Assembly (NCBI GenBank): GCA_002007465.1
Contig: LNAC01001236.1
Span: 1 to 64,000 of the forward strand
Origin: Ailurus styani
Lineage: Eukaryota > Chordata > Mammalia > Carnivora > Ailuridae
Direction of reading: 5' to 3'
DNA: 64,000 bases
Shown piece by piece: positions 36,327-47,127 of this stretch. Below the pieces are notes generated by a model. That model was not told where the DNA came from and searched no databases. It saw nothing but the letters and a program-made list of their open reading frames with translations. Made by a program: the position numbers and the translations under genes. The stretch's first letter is position 1. Every line of letters starts with the position of its first letter.

Positions 36327-37062
36327 CTGGGCTAATTTAGAGGTGATATGATGTTCTTTAATGAGATTTGGAGTGAGAAGCTCTTCAGCTTGTGACTCTA
36401 GGCAAACTACAATGCTCTAAATCCCAGCCTCCTGCTGTGCTTATCCTCCATGATGACAAAGAGATAACACCTGAGAAGGGGAACTGACTATGCAAAATCT
36501 CTCTTTGGCATCAAGTTTGTTGGAATCTAACCAAGAAGAACTTTCAGTGGTAGGAACTGATCATAAAGGGTACATGTACCTTGGTGGCTGCCTTGCTTTT
36601 TCTTCTGCAACTACCCTTCCTCCTTGTACCTCTCAACAGATTTCTTGCATTCAAATTTTGGGTTAAAGGTCTGCTTCTGAGGACACCTGCATTATGATGC
36701 AGACGTTTCAGAGTTTTTTGATGCACAGGTTTTTTTGCTTTGGGTTTTTGCTGCTTTTAATGTGTGGCCCAATAACTATTATGCTGTAACCATCATTGCT
36801 ATGGTTGCACTTGATATCATTGGTTCCACTCCTTCATAGACAACCATTAGCTGCTAATTTCCTGATGCCATAAAACAGAACAATATGCTCACTCCACTTT
36901 GTGGGAGATCTTGCCCTGATGCAGTCACTATTTTAGAAAGACCAGTTCTGGAACCTTGTAGGGACTTCTCAAATGAAGACCTGTGAGATCCATAGGCAGG
37001 CTGGTCAAGAGATGTGTAACCTCATAGTGATTACAAGTTTGCCTTCAGATAAGGAATATTCT
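36327..37062. other. Intergenic DNA, possible minus-strand retro-relic
   Basis: No gene with an intact frame. On the minus strand, 36.4-37.0 kb contains basic, Lys/Arg-rich broken frames (one open from 36726 to 36544, 60 codons) reminiscent in style of a decayed processed copy of a basic protein, but I cannot match a family. Confidence 0.3.
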
Positions 37063-37071
37063 GACACTATT

Positions 37072-37236
37072 GGGGCACCTGGATGGCTCAGTCAGTGAAG
37101 CATCCAACTCTTGATTTCAGCTCAGATCATGATCTCAGGATCGTGAAGTCGAGCCCCACATTGGACTCCAGGCTGAGCATGAAGTCTGCTTGAGGTTCTC
37201 TCTCACTCTCTCCCTCTACTTCTTGCCCCCTCAAAA
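37072..37236 (+). mobile_element. SINEC, older subtype
   Basis: Starts 'ggggcacctggatggctcag', carries 'cagtgaagcatccaactctt', and ends in 'ccccctcaaaa' with almost no tail. A short duplication 'gacactatt' / 'gatactatt' (37063-37071, 37237-37245) brackets it. Confidence 0.93.
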
Positions 37237-37245
37237 GATACTATT

Positions 37246-38104
37246 ATTAATACACTTAAAATAGTATTAGTTTGCTAAAAACAAGATACTTTTTTTATTA
37301 TTATTCACATAGCACATCCACAGGCAGGACTCCAGCCTTAGAAAATTAGAAGTGCTCTTTCCATTGTTCACTCTCTGCATAAACCAGTGTCTTGGGGAGG
37401 GGGGTTGTTTAGGAAATCAATTTACTATTTCCAGCATTATTTTCTTCCCTTTATGCTCCAGTTTATCTGGGAGGAAAAGGTCACATGTAAAGAGACACAA
37501 GCCATCTTTGACTCCAAGAGATAACACTGCATTGGCTCTCTCTCTATCTTCATCTGTAGAAAGGTTATATCACTTACTGGAAAATCCCACATCAAAAGAT
37601 GCTGTAGAAAATTGATGGTGATATTAAGTGCACTTATGGACATTTGATGAGTGTTACATCGCCAGCACCTATTCATCCTTCCGTAATTTTCAGGTTAGAA
37701 GTAAATGCTAGGGTGCATGTCCATCTGCTCTACCCCTTCTCACCTAACATGCTATGTGTAGGTCACCTTGTGAGCCTGACTTCTCTTTCCTTTCTTTAAA
37801 ACTGTGAGTGCCACTGGGGTTGCAGTAACCAGCCCACCCACTTTCTCCTCTATCACTTCTATGATATCTATCATTATCCAAGTTAACCTCTGCTCTTCCC
37901 GGGAGAGTCATATTTGCACAGGACACACAGCCTTTGACCAGAAGGCTCTTTGCTGCCCTGTGGTAAGTGCTCCTGTCTGCACATTGACGATCTCCATCCA
38001 TATCCCTTACTTGTCACTGACCAAGCAAGGAAATGGGCAAAAACCTTTATGGCGTGACAATCATGTCCAAGGCATGATCACTAAGAAAAGTAGTAGGGAT
38101 TTTA
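37246..38104. other. Intergenic DNA, no gene supported
   Basis: Overlapping open frames exist on both strands between 37.35 and 38.13 kb (longest 108 codons on plus, 37804-38130). None shows a motif, and the longest runs into the next SINE. Composition is slightly more balanced than the surroundings. Confidence 0.4.
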
Positions 38105-38121
38105 CACACATTATCTGTCTT

Positions 38122-38341
38122 CTTTTTTAAAGATTTATTTTATTTATTTGAGAGAGAGAGAGAGAGAGAGAGAATGAGAGAGACAGGTGGGGGGTTGGGA
38201 AGGACAGTCAGAGAGAATCCCAAGCAGACTCCCTGCTGAGCACTGAGCCTGACATGGGGCTAGATCCCATGACCCAGAGATTATGAGCTGAGCCAAAATC
38301 AAGGATCAGACCCTCAACCAACTGAGCCACCCAGGCATCCC
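38122..38341 (-). mobile_element. SINEC with (GA)n expansion
   Basis: Minus-strand SINEC with a gagaga run near 38150-38175 and head 'ccaactgagccacccaggca'. The 17-bp target-site duplication 'cacacattatctgtctt' (38105-38121) against 'cacgcatcatccgtctt' (38342-38358) has three mismatches, indicating an older insertion. Confidence 0.95.
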
Positions 38342-38359
38342 CACGCATCATCCGTCTTT

Positions 38360-38500
38360 ATCTTCAGAGAAAGTTTAAAAGGTAAGTATTTTCATCTCAG
38401 TTTTTCAGTGAAAACTGAAGCACAAGGTGTTCTATACATAGCTTTCCGAAGTCGCATAGCTGCTAAGTGGTGGGATCAGAACTCAAACCTAAGTCTGAAG
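38360..38500 (-). mobile_element. MIR relic
   Basis: Antisense MIR: 'tcagtttttcagtgaaaact', 'gaagcacaaggtgttctata', 'gtcgcatagctgctaagtgg', 'tgggatcagaactcaaacct'. These match GATGAGGAAACTGAGGCACAGAG, GTCACACAGCTAGTAAGTGG and GGATTCGAACCC. Confidence 0.72.
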
Positions 38501-38519
38501 TCTATTTACTATTTTTTTT

Positions 38520-39150
38520 AATCTAGGTTTTCTTCTTTCTTTTAACATACAATTTACAAGCAATGAAATAAATCTTAAATGTGCCTTCACTGAATTTTAA
38601 CAAGTGCATTCACACGTGTAACCTAAACCAGTATTAAGAGATAGGAAATAACCAACATTTCAACAAAGTTTCCCCTTGCCTTTCCCCAATAAGCCCACTT
38701 AGCACCCCTACTGGCAACCATAGCTGTGATTTACAGCACAGATTCATTTTGCCAAAGTAGCATTTAATATAAATTGAATGAGGGACGCCTGGGTGGCTCA
38801 GTTGGTTGGGCAGCTGCCTTTGGCTCAGGTCATGATCCCAGGGTCCTAGGATCGAGTCCTGCTTTGGGCTCCTTGCTCAGCAGGGAGCCTGCTTCTCCCT
38901 CTGCCTCTGCCTGCAGCTCTGCCTGCTTGTGCTCTCTTTCCCTGACAAAAAAAAAAAAAATCTTAAAAAAAAGTAATATAAATTGAATAATACAGTACTG
39001 CTCTTTTGCAAAAGACTTCTTTCACTTAGCATGATTGCTATTTTGTTTGCCACATTGTTTCATGTTTCTGAGTCATATTACACTTTTTGAACATACCAGT
39101 TAATCCATTCTCCTACTGATGGACATTTGAACTGGTTCCAGTTGTTGGTC
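38520..39150 (-). mobile_element. Old LINE-1 3' end, antisense, split by a SINE
   Basis: Antisense L1M: 'ttttaacatacaatttacaa', 'cacacgtgtaacctaaacca', 'aagtttccccttgcctttcc', 'ggcaaccatagctgtgattt', then after the SINE at 38780-38973 'agacttctttcacttagcat', 'ctcctactgatggacatttg', 'aactggttccagttgttggt'. This order is the reverse of an L1 3' UTR and distal ORF2. Confidence 0.75.
38780..38973 (+). mobile_element. SINEC with perfect 15-bp TSD
   Basis: Plus-strand copy starting 'gagggacgcctgggtggctc', 'cagttggttgggcagctgcc', with a 14-A internal run in the tail. The target-site duplication 'taatataaattgaat' is perfect (38765-38779 and 38974-38988). It is nested in the antisense L1M. Confidence 0.96.
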
Positions 39151-39729
39151 TTTCTGATTTTTTTCACCCTCTTCCAAAACATCTTTACTATATCATGACA
39201 AGCATTATCCTCTTTTTTTTTTTGCATTATACTCTTCCTGAGTCATTTTTTCCCCCACTATTCTTTCCCAGAACTTAAATGAGGTATAAGCTGTAGTGAA
39301 GAAGACAGGGGTAGGAAGGAGTGGGAAGCCTGACGGAGAGAGGGAATCATCTCTCCTCTGCATGGCATCTCACTTGCACCCTACTCTGAAGCTCAAAGTA
39401 AAGTCTAGCACTTAGTCATTGCCTTAATTAGTTATATATTTAAAAATTATATTAATATTTCTGAATCAGAACATATTTATTCACTATGTTTCAAAAGTTT
39501 GATTACCACATGTAACAATTTTTCCAAGTATTTTCACATTAGATGATACTTTACCAATCGGAAATCCTTTTTTCTCTTTAGGCATACTTAGTAAATATTT
39601 CAAATTATGAATATGTGCACCAGGTGGTATCACACAGGTTTCTATTATGTCTTAAGTAAAGTTTTTATCATTACTGTGAATTATTCTAAAATCACATGAC
39701 AGTTAAGAAACATACATATCCCTTACTAA
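39151..39729. other. Intergenic DNA, nothing recognised
   Basis: Unique-looking DNA with no gene. The final part, just left of the next SINE, may belong to the MIR that continues to its right. Confidence 0.45.
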
Positions 39730-39744
39730 CTGTACGTATTTTCT

Positions 39745-39939
39745 TTTCTTTTTTTTAAAGATTTTATTTATTTATTTGAAAGAGAGAGATCACAAGTAGG
39801 CAGAGAGGCAGGCAGAGAGAGAGGAGGAAGCAGGATCCCTGCAGAGCAGAGAGCCCGATGTGGGACTCGATACCAGGACCCTGAGATCATGACTTGAGCT
39901 GAAGGCAGAGGCTTTAACCCACTGAGCCACCCAGGTGCC
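39745..39939 (-). mobile_element. SINEC, mustelid-type
   Basis: Minus-strand copy with 'ggctttaacccactgagcca'. The target-site duplication is 'ctgtacgtattttct' (39730-39744) against 'ctgtatgtattttct' (39940-39954), one mismatch. Young. Confidence 0.96.
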
Positions 39940-39954
39940 CTGTATGTATTTTCT

Positions 39955-40090
39955 AATAATTATATAACCTCTCTGAGCCTCAGTTTCCCGATTTATCAGC
40001 ACTTTCTGCAAGGGGTTCCTGTGATGACTAAATAAGATAATGTAAGTTATTGTCTTAGTGGATGCTCAGTGGCTATTGTTAATGATAGCT
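39955..40090 (+). mobile_element. MIR relic, cut by the preceding SINE
   Basis: Sense MIR distal part: 'ataacctctctgagcctcag', 'tttcccgatttatcagcact', 'gactaaataagataatgtaa'. The proximal part would lie left of the SINE at 39745-39939. Confidence 0.65.
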
Positions 40091-40109
40091 AACACATTTC
40101 CTGTGCCTG

Positions 40110-40645
40110 TGATGTGCTTGTGGTAAATTGCTACGGAATGGTCCCCAAGGGATCATGCCTCCCTAAATTCAGGCTTTGGGTCACACAATGGCCTTAAAAC
40201 TTGTTTTGACTAAGAGAATACAGTAGAAGTGACCATGGGAAAGTTGTGGGTTTAGGCCTTAAGAAGGATTACAGCTTCTGCTTTTGATTACAGCTTTCTT
40301 GCTTTTCTGATATGTCATGCAAATGAAGCTTTGGGTGGTCTCCTTGAGGAAGAGAAAGGCCATACTTATGGAGAGGGAAACACTGTAGGAGGAGGGACAC
40401 AAGGAAGAAGGAGGCCCAGGTCAATCATCCGCATGGCGGCAGTAGACGCGTAATACTCTAGCCACAGTTAAATTGGCAGCTGCCAGAAAACCCGTGAATG
40501 AGACCAGTAAACACTCCAGGAAGCTAAGACAAGTCACCTCGCTGAGCCCAGCCCAGACTGCGGACATATGACTAAATGAGTGACTGTTGATTTAAACTAC
40601 TAGGTTTTGGGTGCCTTGTTACACAGCAGTAGTTAACTGGTGCAG
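40110..40645 (+). mobile_element. Ancient LTR-like relic
   Basis: Motifs include 'ggtccccaagggatcatgcc', 'cttgctttt' with 'ctccttgaggaagagaaagg', 'aattggcagctgccagaaaa', and the terminus 'gactgttgatttaaactact', 'aggttttgggtgccttgtta', 'cacagcagtagttaactgg'. The terminus is the same kind as those at 5.49 and 22.37 kb (TTTTAAGCCACTAAGTTTTGGGGT..TTGTTACACAGCAATAG). Probably MaLR/MLT-like. The class is from memory. Confidence 0.5.
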
Positions 40646-40669
40646 TTTAAAATACAGTTAAATTTAATA

Positions 40670-40830
40670 TTTAAACTTTTATGATTCCTGTTATACAGTT
40701 GAGGAAATTGAGGTACACATCATTCAAACACATTTTCTGAAATCATAGAGCTAATGCATGCTAGAGCAAGGACTCCACCAGGGCAGCCTGGCTTCACAGT
40801 CCACCCACTCGATCACCATAGTATAAGGCC
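40670..40830 (-). mobile_element. MIR relic
   Basis: Antisense MIR: 'tatacagttgaggaaattga', 'ggtacacatcattcaaacac', 'cagagctaatgcatgctaga'-type string at 40747-40768, 'aaggactccaccagggcagc'. It is diverged. Confidence 0.6.
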
Positions 40831-41859
40831 TCTCTGGTTTCATGTCAGCTATTTCTTTCCTTCTGAGATAATGGGCCTAGATTTCAAGTCTTATCAAGTA
40901 TCTTTATGGAATCTGACCCAAATTCTTTCTTCTCTTGGGTTTCTGTTTGTTTTTTTATTTGCTTTGTTTTTTTGGGGGGTGGGGAGGCTTTGGTCATCTC
41001 TCCAATGAAATATGCTTACCAGAGCAAAAGGTCATATAGAAGGTATATAGATATAAATGGGTATATAGATATGCTGTAAATTTCAAGCTTGATAATGAGA
41101 AAGCAAAGGCATATCCTATAAGGGAAGTTTATATGGATACACATTTTAAAGGTATTTCTGGATTTTGGCTACCCAGCATCTCTTGACCTTTCCTTTTGCA
41201 GTAACAACTCAATTTCCTGTTTGGGATTACCCCTCATCAATGGAGAAATTTGTGGTACAGGCAGTGATCACCAGTTCTCTTGCTTCCTCTACCTGAGGAA
41301 GAAACATTAACTCATGCTGAGACAAACACATATTTCTTCCTAGAATTGGGTTGTGGTATGGATCGAGGACAAGAAAACAAGCATGAATTAATTCTACCTG
41401 TACTACGTGAGTGAAACTGTGAAGCAATTCCAACCATCAAAATGTCTGCTTTCATGTCAATTGCTTCAGCCCTCCCTGCAGTCCTGAGATCTATCTTAGC
41501 CCTGAGCACATACTTCGAATCAACTCTCTCTCCTCAAGCTAGCAACCAAAGAAACCAGAGTAGTACACACACTCATTTAAATATGCTTTTAAAAAGTATG
41601 ATAACCCTAGACATCAACTCATAACTGAGCCTCAACATCCAAGTGAATTAAGAATTTAGTATCCAGAAACCTTCCATACAACATGCTATTCATGAGGCCC
41701 TATGCTAGTTTCAAGCATTCAGAACTCTTTGATTAAAAATAAGACTAAATCACAAATCACAAGGGTACCATAGTTTGGCTAACAAAATGTGAGAAGAGAA
41801 AATCACTACAACGAAAGCAAAACCCACCACATACTAATCTCACTTATGAACACACAAGA
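40831..41859. other. Intergenic DNA, no gene supported
   Basis: Includes a T-rich and G-rich patch at 40.95-40.99 kb. Overlapping minus-strand frames at 41227-41509 (65-68 codons) have no recognised motif. Confidence 0.4.
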
Positions 41860-42104
41860 AAATATCATAAATAAAACATTACCAAGTCATGCAGATATTA
41901 TAAAAATAATAGACAATGACAAAATTTGGTTTGTTTACAGGATACAAGGGGGATTTAAAATTAGGAAAATCATTAATATAGTATATCAAATCAAAAGGTC
42001 AAAAAAATCACTTGATATCAGTTGCATTCAGTAGAAAGTAGAGACATTTTTAGTAGTTATTTTGCTACTAAACCATAACATCCATTACTTGAAATTTTTT
42101 GGTT
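41860..42104 (+). mobile_element. LINE-1 ORF2 fragment (L1M type)
   Basis: Decayed RT-domain text: 'gacaatgacaaaatttggtt', 'tgtttacaggatacaagggg', 'gatttaaaattaggaaaatc', 'attaatatagtatatcaaat'. It resembles the L1 segment encoding 'H.DQ.GFIPGMQG.FN...SINVI.HI'. Confidence 0.65.
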
Positions 42105-42121
42105 AATTATAAGTCAAACTT

Positions 42122-42329
42122 GGGCGCCTGGGTGGCTCAGTGGGTTAAAGCCTCTGCCTTCGGCTCAGGTCATGATCCCAGGGTCCTGGGATTGAGGCCC
42201 ACATCGGGCTCTCTGCTCAGAGGGCAGACTGCTTCCTCCTCTCTCCTCTCTCTCTGCCTGCCTCTCTGCCTACTTGTGATCTTATCTCTGTGTCAAATGA
42301 ATAAATAAAATCTTAAAAATAAATAAATA
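42122..42329 (+). mobile_element. SINEC, mustelid-type, perfect 17-bp TSD
   Basis: Starts 'gggcgcctgggtggctcagt', 'gggttaaagcctctgccttc'. The target-site duplication 'aattataagtcaaactt' is perfect (42105-42121 and 42330-42346). Among the youngest copies in the window and a good presence/absence marker. Confidence 0.97.
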
Positions 42330-42631
42330 AATTATAAGTCAAACTTAATTTCTGAACATGAAGAATAAGAACTCTCTGAAATCAAAAGACAACCTCATAC
42401 TTAAGGGTACCATTTCCCAAATTGTGTTCCATCAGTTTTAATATATCCTGGCCATCAACAATTTCTATGTTCCAATAAATATGGAAATAGTTATTTTTAA
42501 CAAATGATGTTTTATAGCATCATTATTTCACATTATTTAACATCAAATATGTTGCTGGTGTCCCAAAAATGCATGTAGACTTAAGTGGGTCTGAAATTTA
42601 TTGTTTCTTACTTGATGACTGCATCATTTTA

Positions 42632-42804
42632 NGTCATTTCATCACTGAGTTCTTATTCCTTAGGAATTTCTTTAGGAAATAAGGAATATTATAAACATCA
42701 CAATTTTTTCATGACATGNATCATTTTATCACTGAGTTCTTATCCTTAGGAATTTCTTTAGGAAATAAGGAATATTATAAACATCACAATTTTTTCATGA
42801 CATG
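42632..42804 (+). repeat. ~85-bp tandem duplication bracketed by single Ns
   Basis: A unit at 42634-42718 ('tcatttcatcactgag...ttcatgacatg') recurs at 42721-42804 with one substitution and one 1-bp length difference. Single N bases at 42632 and 42719 flank the first copy. The exact bracketing suggests an assembly join, not biology. Confidence 0.92.
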
Positions 42805-42865
42805 ATTGTCTAATGAAAGCATAAGAACATCAATCAAAAAGCTATTTAGAATATAAAGAGAGTTT

Positions 42866-43115
42866 TATAACGAACATTATAAATGGGAAGACTGACTATA
42901 TTCATTACAACATCAAAAATGTAGATTCTGAGAGAAACTAACAAATAACACATCAGGAAAGATAAAAGAGATACATTTCCTCAGATTTTTTATAACGAAC
43001 ATTATAAATGGGAAGACTGACTATATTCATTACAACATCAAAAATGTAAATTCTGAGGGAAACTAACAAATAACACATCAGGAAAGATAAAAGAGATACA
43101 TTTCCTCAGATTTTT
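42866..43115 (+). repeat. 125-bp tandem duplication
   Basis: The unit starting 'tataacgaacattataaatg' occurs at 42866-42990 and again at 42991-43115, differing at two bases ('gtagattctgagag' versus 'gtaaattctgaggg'). There are no Ns. It is either a genuine recent duplication or two haplotypes placed in series. Confidence 0.93.
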
Positions 43116-43139
43116 TTTAAATTACAGACTTATAAGACT

Positions 43140-44225
43140 TAAAAATATTATGAAACTAGAATGATACATGGTTTATTAGTAAAGGATGGAAAGTCAAGAC
43201 AGACTAGAATATCCATATAGAATCAATATGTTAAATAACTAAATGTGTGATAAAATGGCACTTCAAATAAAAACTGAAAGGATGACTTACTCAATAAATT
43301 AGAGTGGAACAATTTAAGTAAAAGCTCTGCATTACACCTACAAGTAGATAAACTTCAAAGGAATTCAAAATCAAAAGGTAAAGCAAATAAAAGGACTAGA
43401 GAAATATATAGTTAAATATTTATTCTTCTAGTTGGATTTGCCTTTGTAAGCATAGATGCAAATCTAAAAAAAAATCAAAAGTATAATTTAGAATCCATTA
43501 AAGTGAAAAATATCTGTATGATAAAACAGATTATAAGAAAAGAGTAATATCTTTTTCTTAAAATAGATTTGTAAGTCAATAAGAAAAGATATACTCTAAC
43601 AGAAATATTGGCAAAGAATACATATAATCTATCCATATATATGTGTCTGCACATGCATAACACACATATACAAATATAGACATTAAAATTGTCAATAAAA
43701 TATTTTAGAAGACTCAACCTCAGTAGAATCCTAAGAATTGCAGATGAAAATGAACTCTCTTCCCTCATCAAATTGAGAAATATACAAATAATGATTATAA
43801 ACAGTATTGGTTAAAGTACAGGTATACTGTTAAAAATGCAATGATTTCTAGCAAAAGACAAATTGGCATAACTGTCAAAAGGCAAATTTGTCTATCTGCA
43901 ACAAAAGCTTTAGACAATATACGTATTATTTGATCCAGCAATACTACTTCCAGGAATTCATATTAAAATTATTATCACACCGGCGCCTGGGTGGCTCCAT
44001 CGGTTAAGCATCTCCTCTCAGCTCAGGTCCTGAACCCAGCATCCTGGGATCAAGCCAGGTCCAGCTCCCTGCTTAGCAGGGGAGTCTGCTTCTCCTTCTC
44101 CCTCCCTCAGCTCATGCTCTCACGCTCTCTCTCTAATAAATAAATAAAATCTTAAAAGAATAAATAAAATTATTATAAATATACAAAGGTGTGTATGTAA
44201 CAATAGTTTATAAGAAACAGCTTCA
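43140..44225 (+). mobile_element. Old LINE-1 (L1M) ORF2 distal region, split by a SINE
   Basis: Heavily decayed sense L1: 'agactcaacctcagtagaat', 'gaattgcagatgaaaatgaa', 'tgatccagcaatactacttc', 'caggaattcatattaaaatt', 'caatagtttataagaaacag'. The order corresponds to 'RCSTSLV..Q..', 'DPAIPLLGI' and the 3' part. SINE at 43976-44164 interrupts it. Left edge uncertain. Confidence 0.6.
43976..44164 (+). mobile_element. SINEC, older subtype
   Basis: Starts 'cggcgcctgggtggctccat' after a 5-bp extra 'cacac', carries 'cggttaagcatctcctctca', and ends in (AAAT)n. Target-site duplication 'taaaattattat' (43964-43975 and 44165-44176). Confidence 0.94.
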
Positions 44226-45735
44226 ATAACACAAAATTAGTACTCCATACAATTCACCAGTTAAAGTGTATGCCATGTTTTCAGCATATTTACAGGATTG
44301 TGCAGCCATCAACACAATCTGATTTTAGAACATTTTGTTCACCTTAAAAGAAACTGTTTATTAATGGTCAGTCTCCATTCTGCCTTCTTCCCTCTTCTAC
44401 ATCCAGCCCTAAGAAACCACTAGTCTTCTATATATTTACCTAAAATGAAATTAAGTACCAATCAAATCAGACAATTGTAGCTTTTCATGCATGAGACTGA
44501 CTTCTTTCATTTACTATAATGTTTTCAAGGCTCACTCATGTTCTGGCATGTATCATTTACTTGATTTTTTTTTGTTGCCAAATCATGTTTCATTAAATGT
44601 ATATGCTCACTTTACTTATTTTTCAGTTAATAGACACTTAGGGTGCCTTTGTTTTGGGGGCTCCTATGAGTAATTTTGCTATAAATATTCATGTGCAAGT
44701 TTTGTATGAACATATGTTCTTTATCCAAAGTGGCTGCACCATTGGGCATTCCCATTGGCCAATGTATGACAGTTCCAATTTCTTCACATCATTGTCAATA
44801 CTCGGCATTGTCTCTTTTATTATAGACATCTTAGGCTCGATGGAATATCTCAGTGTGGTTTTTATTTGCATTTCCCTAATAGCTTATCATATGGGCATCT
44901 TTTCCTTTGCTTATTGACCATCATGAATCTCCTTTAGGGAAAGATCTATTCAAATCTTTTACCCATTTTTTAGTTGAGTTATTGAATTTTAAGTTTTATA
45001 AATTCTGGACACAAATACTTTACCAGATATATGATTTGCATATATTTTCTCCCATTCTGTAAACTCTATTTTTCACTTTCCTAATGGTACCTTGAGCAGT
45101 ACAAAAGTTTTTAATTTTGATGTAATACAATTTATCTATTTTTTTCTTTTGTTACTCAAGCTTTTAGTGTCGCTTTTAACATTTCTAACCCGAAGTCACG
45201 GATTTTTTTTTTCTTTGCCTGTGTTTTCTTCTAAGAGTTTTTCATAGTATTACTTCCTATCTTTAGGCCTGTGGCTCATTTTGAGTTAATTTTTATTTAT
45301 GATGTGAGGTAGACGACCAACTTCATTATTTTGCCTGTGGATATCCAGCTGTCCTGGCACCACTTGTTGAGAAGACTACACTTACTTCCCTTCCCTCCCA
45401 CCCCAATGAATTGTCTTTGACGTTATGACAATGTCGCACTGTGTTGATTACTATAAAATTTTTAAAAGATTTTATTTATTTGACAGAGAGAGAGAGAGAT
45501 CACAAGTAGGCAGAGAGGCAGGCAGAGAGAGAGGGGAAAGCAGGCTCCCCGCCAAGCAGGGAGCCCGATGCGGGGCTCGATCCCAGGATCCTGAGATCGT
45601 GACATGAGCCGAAGGCAGAGGCTTTAACCCACTGAGCCACCCAGGCACTCCGATTACTATGATTTTGTAATAAGTTTTGGAATCAAGAAATGTTGAGTTC
45701 TCCAACTTTGATTTATTAAAGACTGTTTCGGCTAC
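44226..45735 (-). mobile_element. LINE-1 (L1MA/B type) 3' portion, antisense, split by a SINE
   Basis: About 1.3 kb of collinear antisense L1: 'caattcaccagttaaagtgt', 'aggattgtgcagccatcaac', 'ttcatttactataatgtttt', 'ccaaagtggctgcaccattg', 'ttatttgcatttccctaata', 'cagatatatgatttgcatat', 'tctcccattctgtaaactct', 'attttgagttaatttttatt', 'gtggatatccagctgtcctg', then after the SINE 'agttttggaatcaagaaatg'. No open frame of note remains. Confidence 0.85.
45462..45651 (-). mobile_element. SINEC, mustelid-type
   Basis: Minus-strand copy with 'ggctttaacccactgagcca' and 'cccaggcactcc'. The target-site duplication is 'gattactataaaattt' (from 45446) against 'gattactatgatttt' (from 45652). Inserted into the antisense L1. 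Confidence 0.95.
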
Positions 45736-46926
45736 TCATAAATATAAGTCCAAAATTAAATGACCAATTTACAAAGCATATCTTTGAAGGAAAGAAACCC
45801 AGTGAATTATGAGATATTATCGAGTTCATTAGGAAAATAAGAAAGATGATGTGGTGAAAGATATAAAAATGACAAACTAATTACAAAAAGCAGGGCTTTT
45901 GGAGCAGATAGTTCTGGGTTCACATCCTAGCTTTGCTACTTTTTAAGTTACTTGATAAGGAACTCCACGTTTCTGTTCTCTACAACGGAGAAAGCAATAA
46001 ATACATTAGAAGGTTGTTGCAAGAATTCAGACATAAAATGTTGTAAAACCTATGGATTGAAGATAGCAGACAAAACATGTTAGCTATTAACAAATAAATG
46101 ATAGTATAAATCAGTTAATATGACATGTTTTAGGTTTGAAATCCTTCCTGGATGTAACAGATGTACTTTCTCCACAGACAGATCTGTCACTATTGAGTTT
46201 TGGTCTCCCTCTTAAGGGACATTCCTTTCATCCCTACTAAATCTCTTCCATTTTTCTGTCTTGGAACTTTTTGTTCCAGTAAATCTTTTTCTGACCATTT
46301 TTGTCTTAGATTTTAGTTGATACAAGTATTTTGTGATTATCACTGATTTCCAAAGATTTCTAGCTCTTCTAAAAACTTTTTTCCCTATACTAATACCTAG
46401 ATTTTTCTTTTATGAATTTCATTTGAAATGTCCTTTTCTTTTTAATAAACACCATTATACAATCAGCATTTTAATTTGTTTCCAGAGGGTTAACCAATCC
46501 AACACAGAATTTTAGATGTATTCTTCAGGTTCTGGTTTTTTTTCTGGGCAGTGTTTAATTATAGCAATCAGGAATTGCGTCTGTCATTAGCCTAGTTACT
46601 TCTCACTTCAGATATTTTAATATGATAACATTCTAGAGCTTTAAAGGCAAGACTGTTTAGGGGCAAACAATGGATTTACTTCTCTTCAAAGATTCCAGTG
46701 TAAAAGTAAAAAAACACTTTTTTCCAGGTAATTTTGTTTTAATCAAAACACTTAGTGCTTTACACCTTATGCTTACTCTGTTTCCTTTCTCACCACTCCA
46801 CAGAGTAAATGATGATGATATTCATGAAAATATGATGAAAATAAGGAATCGCATACAAGAGAGGTGCAGTCCAGGCTGCATTTACATAATAAGGACACAC
46901 TGGACAGGGAAACACTAGTGCTAGTT
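45736..46926. other. Intergenic DNA with one MIR
   Basis: No gene. Short AT-rich frames (46333-46515, 46670-46918) have no recognised motif. Confidence 0.45.
45885..46045 (+). mobile_element. MIR relic
   Basis: Sense MIR: 'gcttttggagcagatagttc', 'tgggttcacatcctagcttt', 'gctactttttaagttacttg', 'ggttgttgcaagaattcaga'. These match GACTCTGGAGCCAGACTG..CTGGGTTCGAATCCCGGCTCTGCCAC and the distal GTTGTGAGGATT. Confidence 0.72.
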
Positions 46927-46941
46927 CTACAGTTTATTACT

Positions 46942-47127
46942 CTTTTTTTTTTAAGATTTTATTTATTTATTTGAGAAAAAGAGCATGAGCAGGGAAAGGC
47001 AGAGGGAAGGGGAGAAGCAGGCTCCCCACCGAGCGGGGCGCCCAAAGTGGGGCTCCATTCCAGGACCCTGAGATCATGACCTAAGCTGAAAGTCAGATGC
47101 TTAACTGACTGAGCCACGCAATCGACC
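46942..47127 (-). mobile_element. SINEC, older subtype
   Basis: Minus-strand copy with a degraded head ('actgagccacgcaatcgacc'). Target-site duplication 'ctacagtttattact' (46927-46941) against 'ctacattttattaact' (47128-47143). Confidence 0.93.

Noticed and set aside
44654..44917. 87-codon plus-strand frame
   Set aside because: It is entirely within the antisense L1 at 44.2-45.7 kb.
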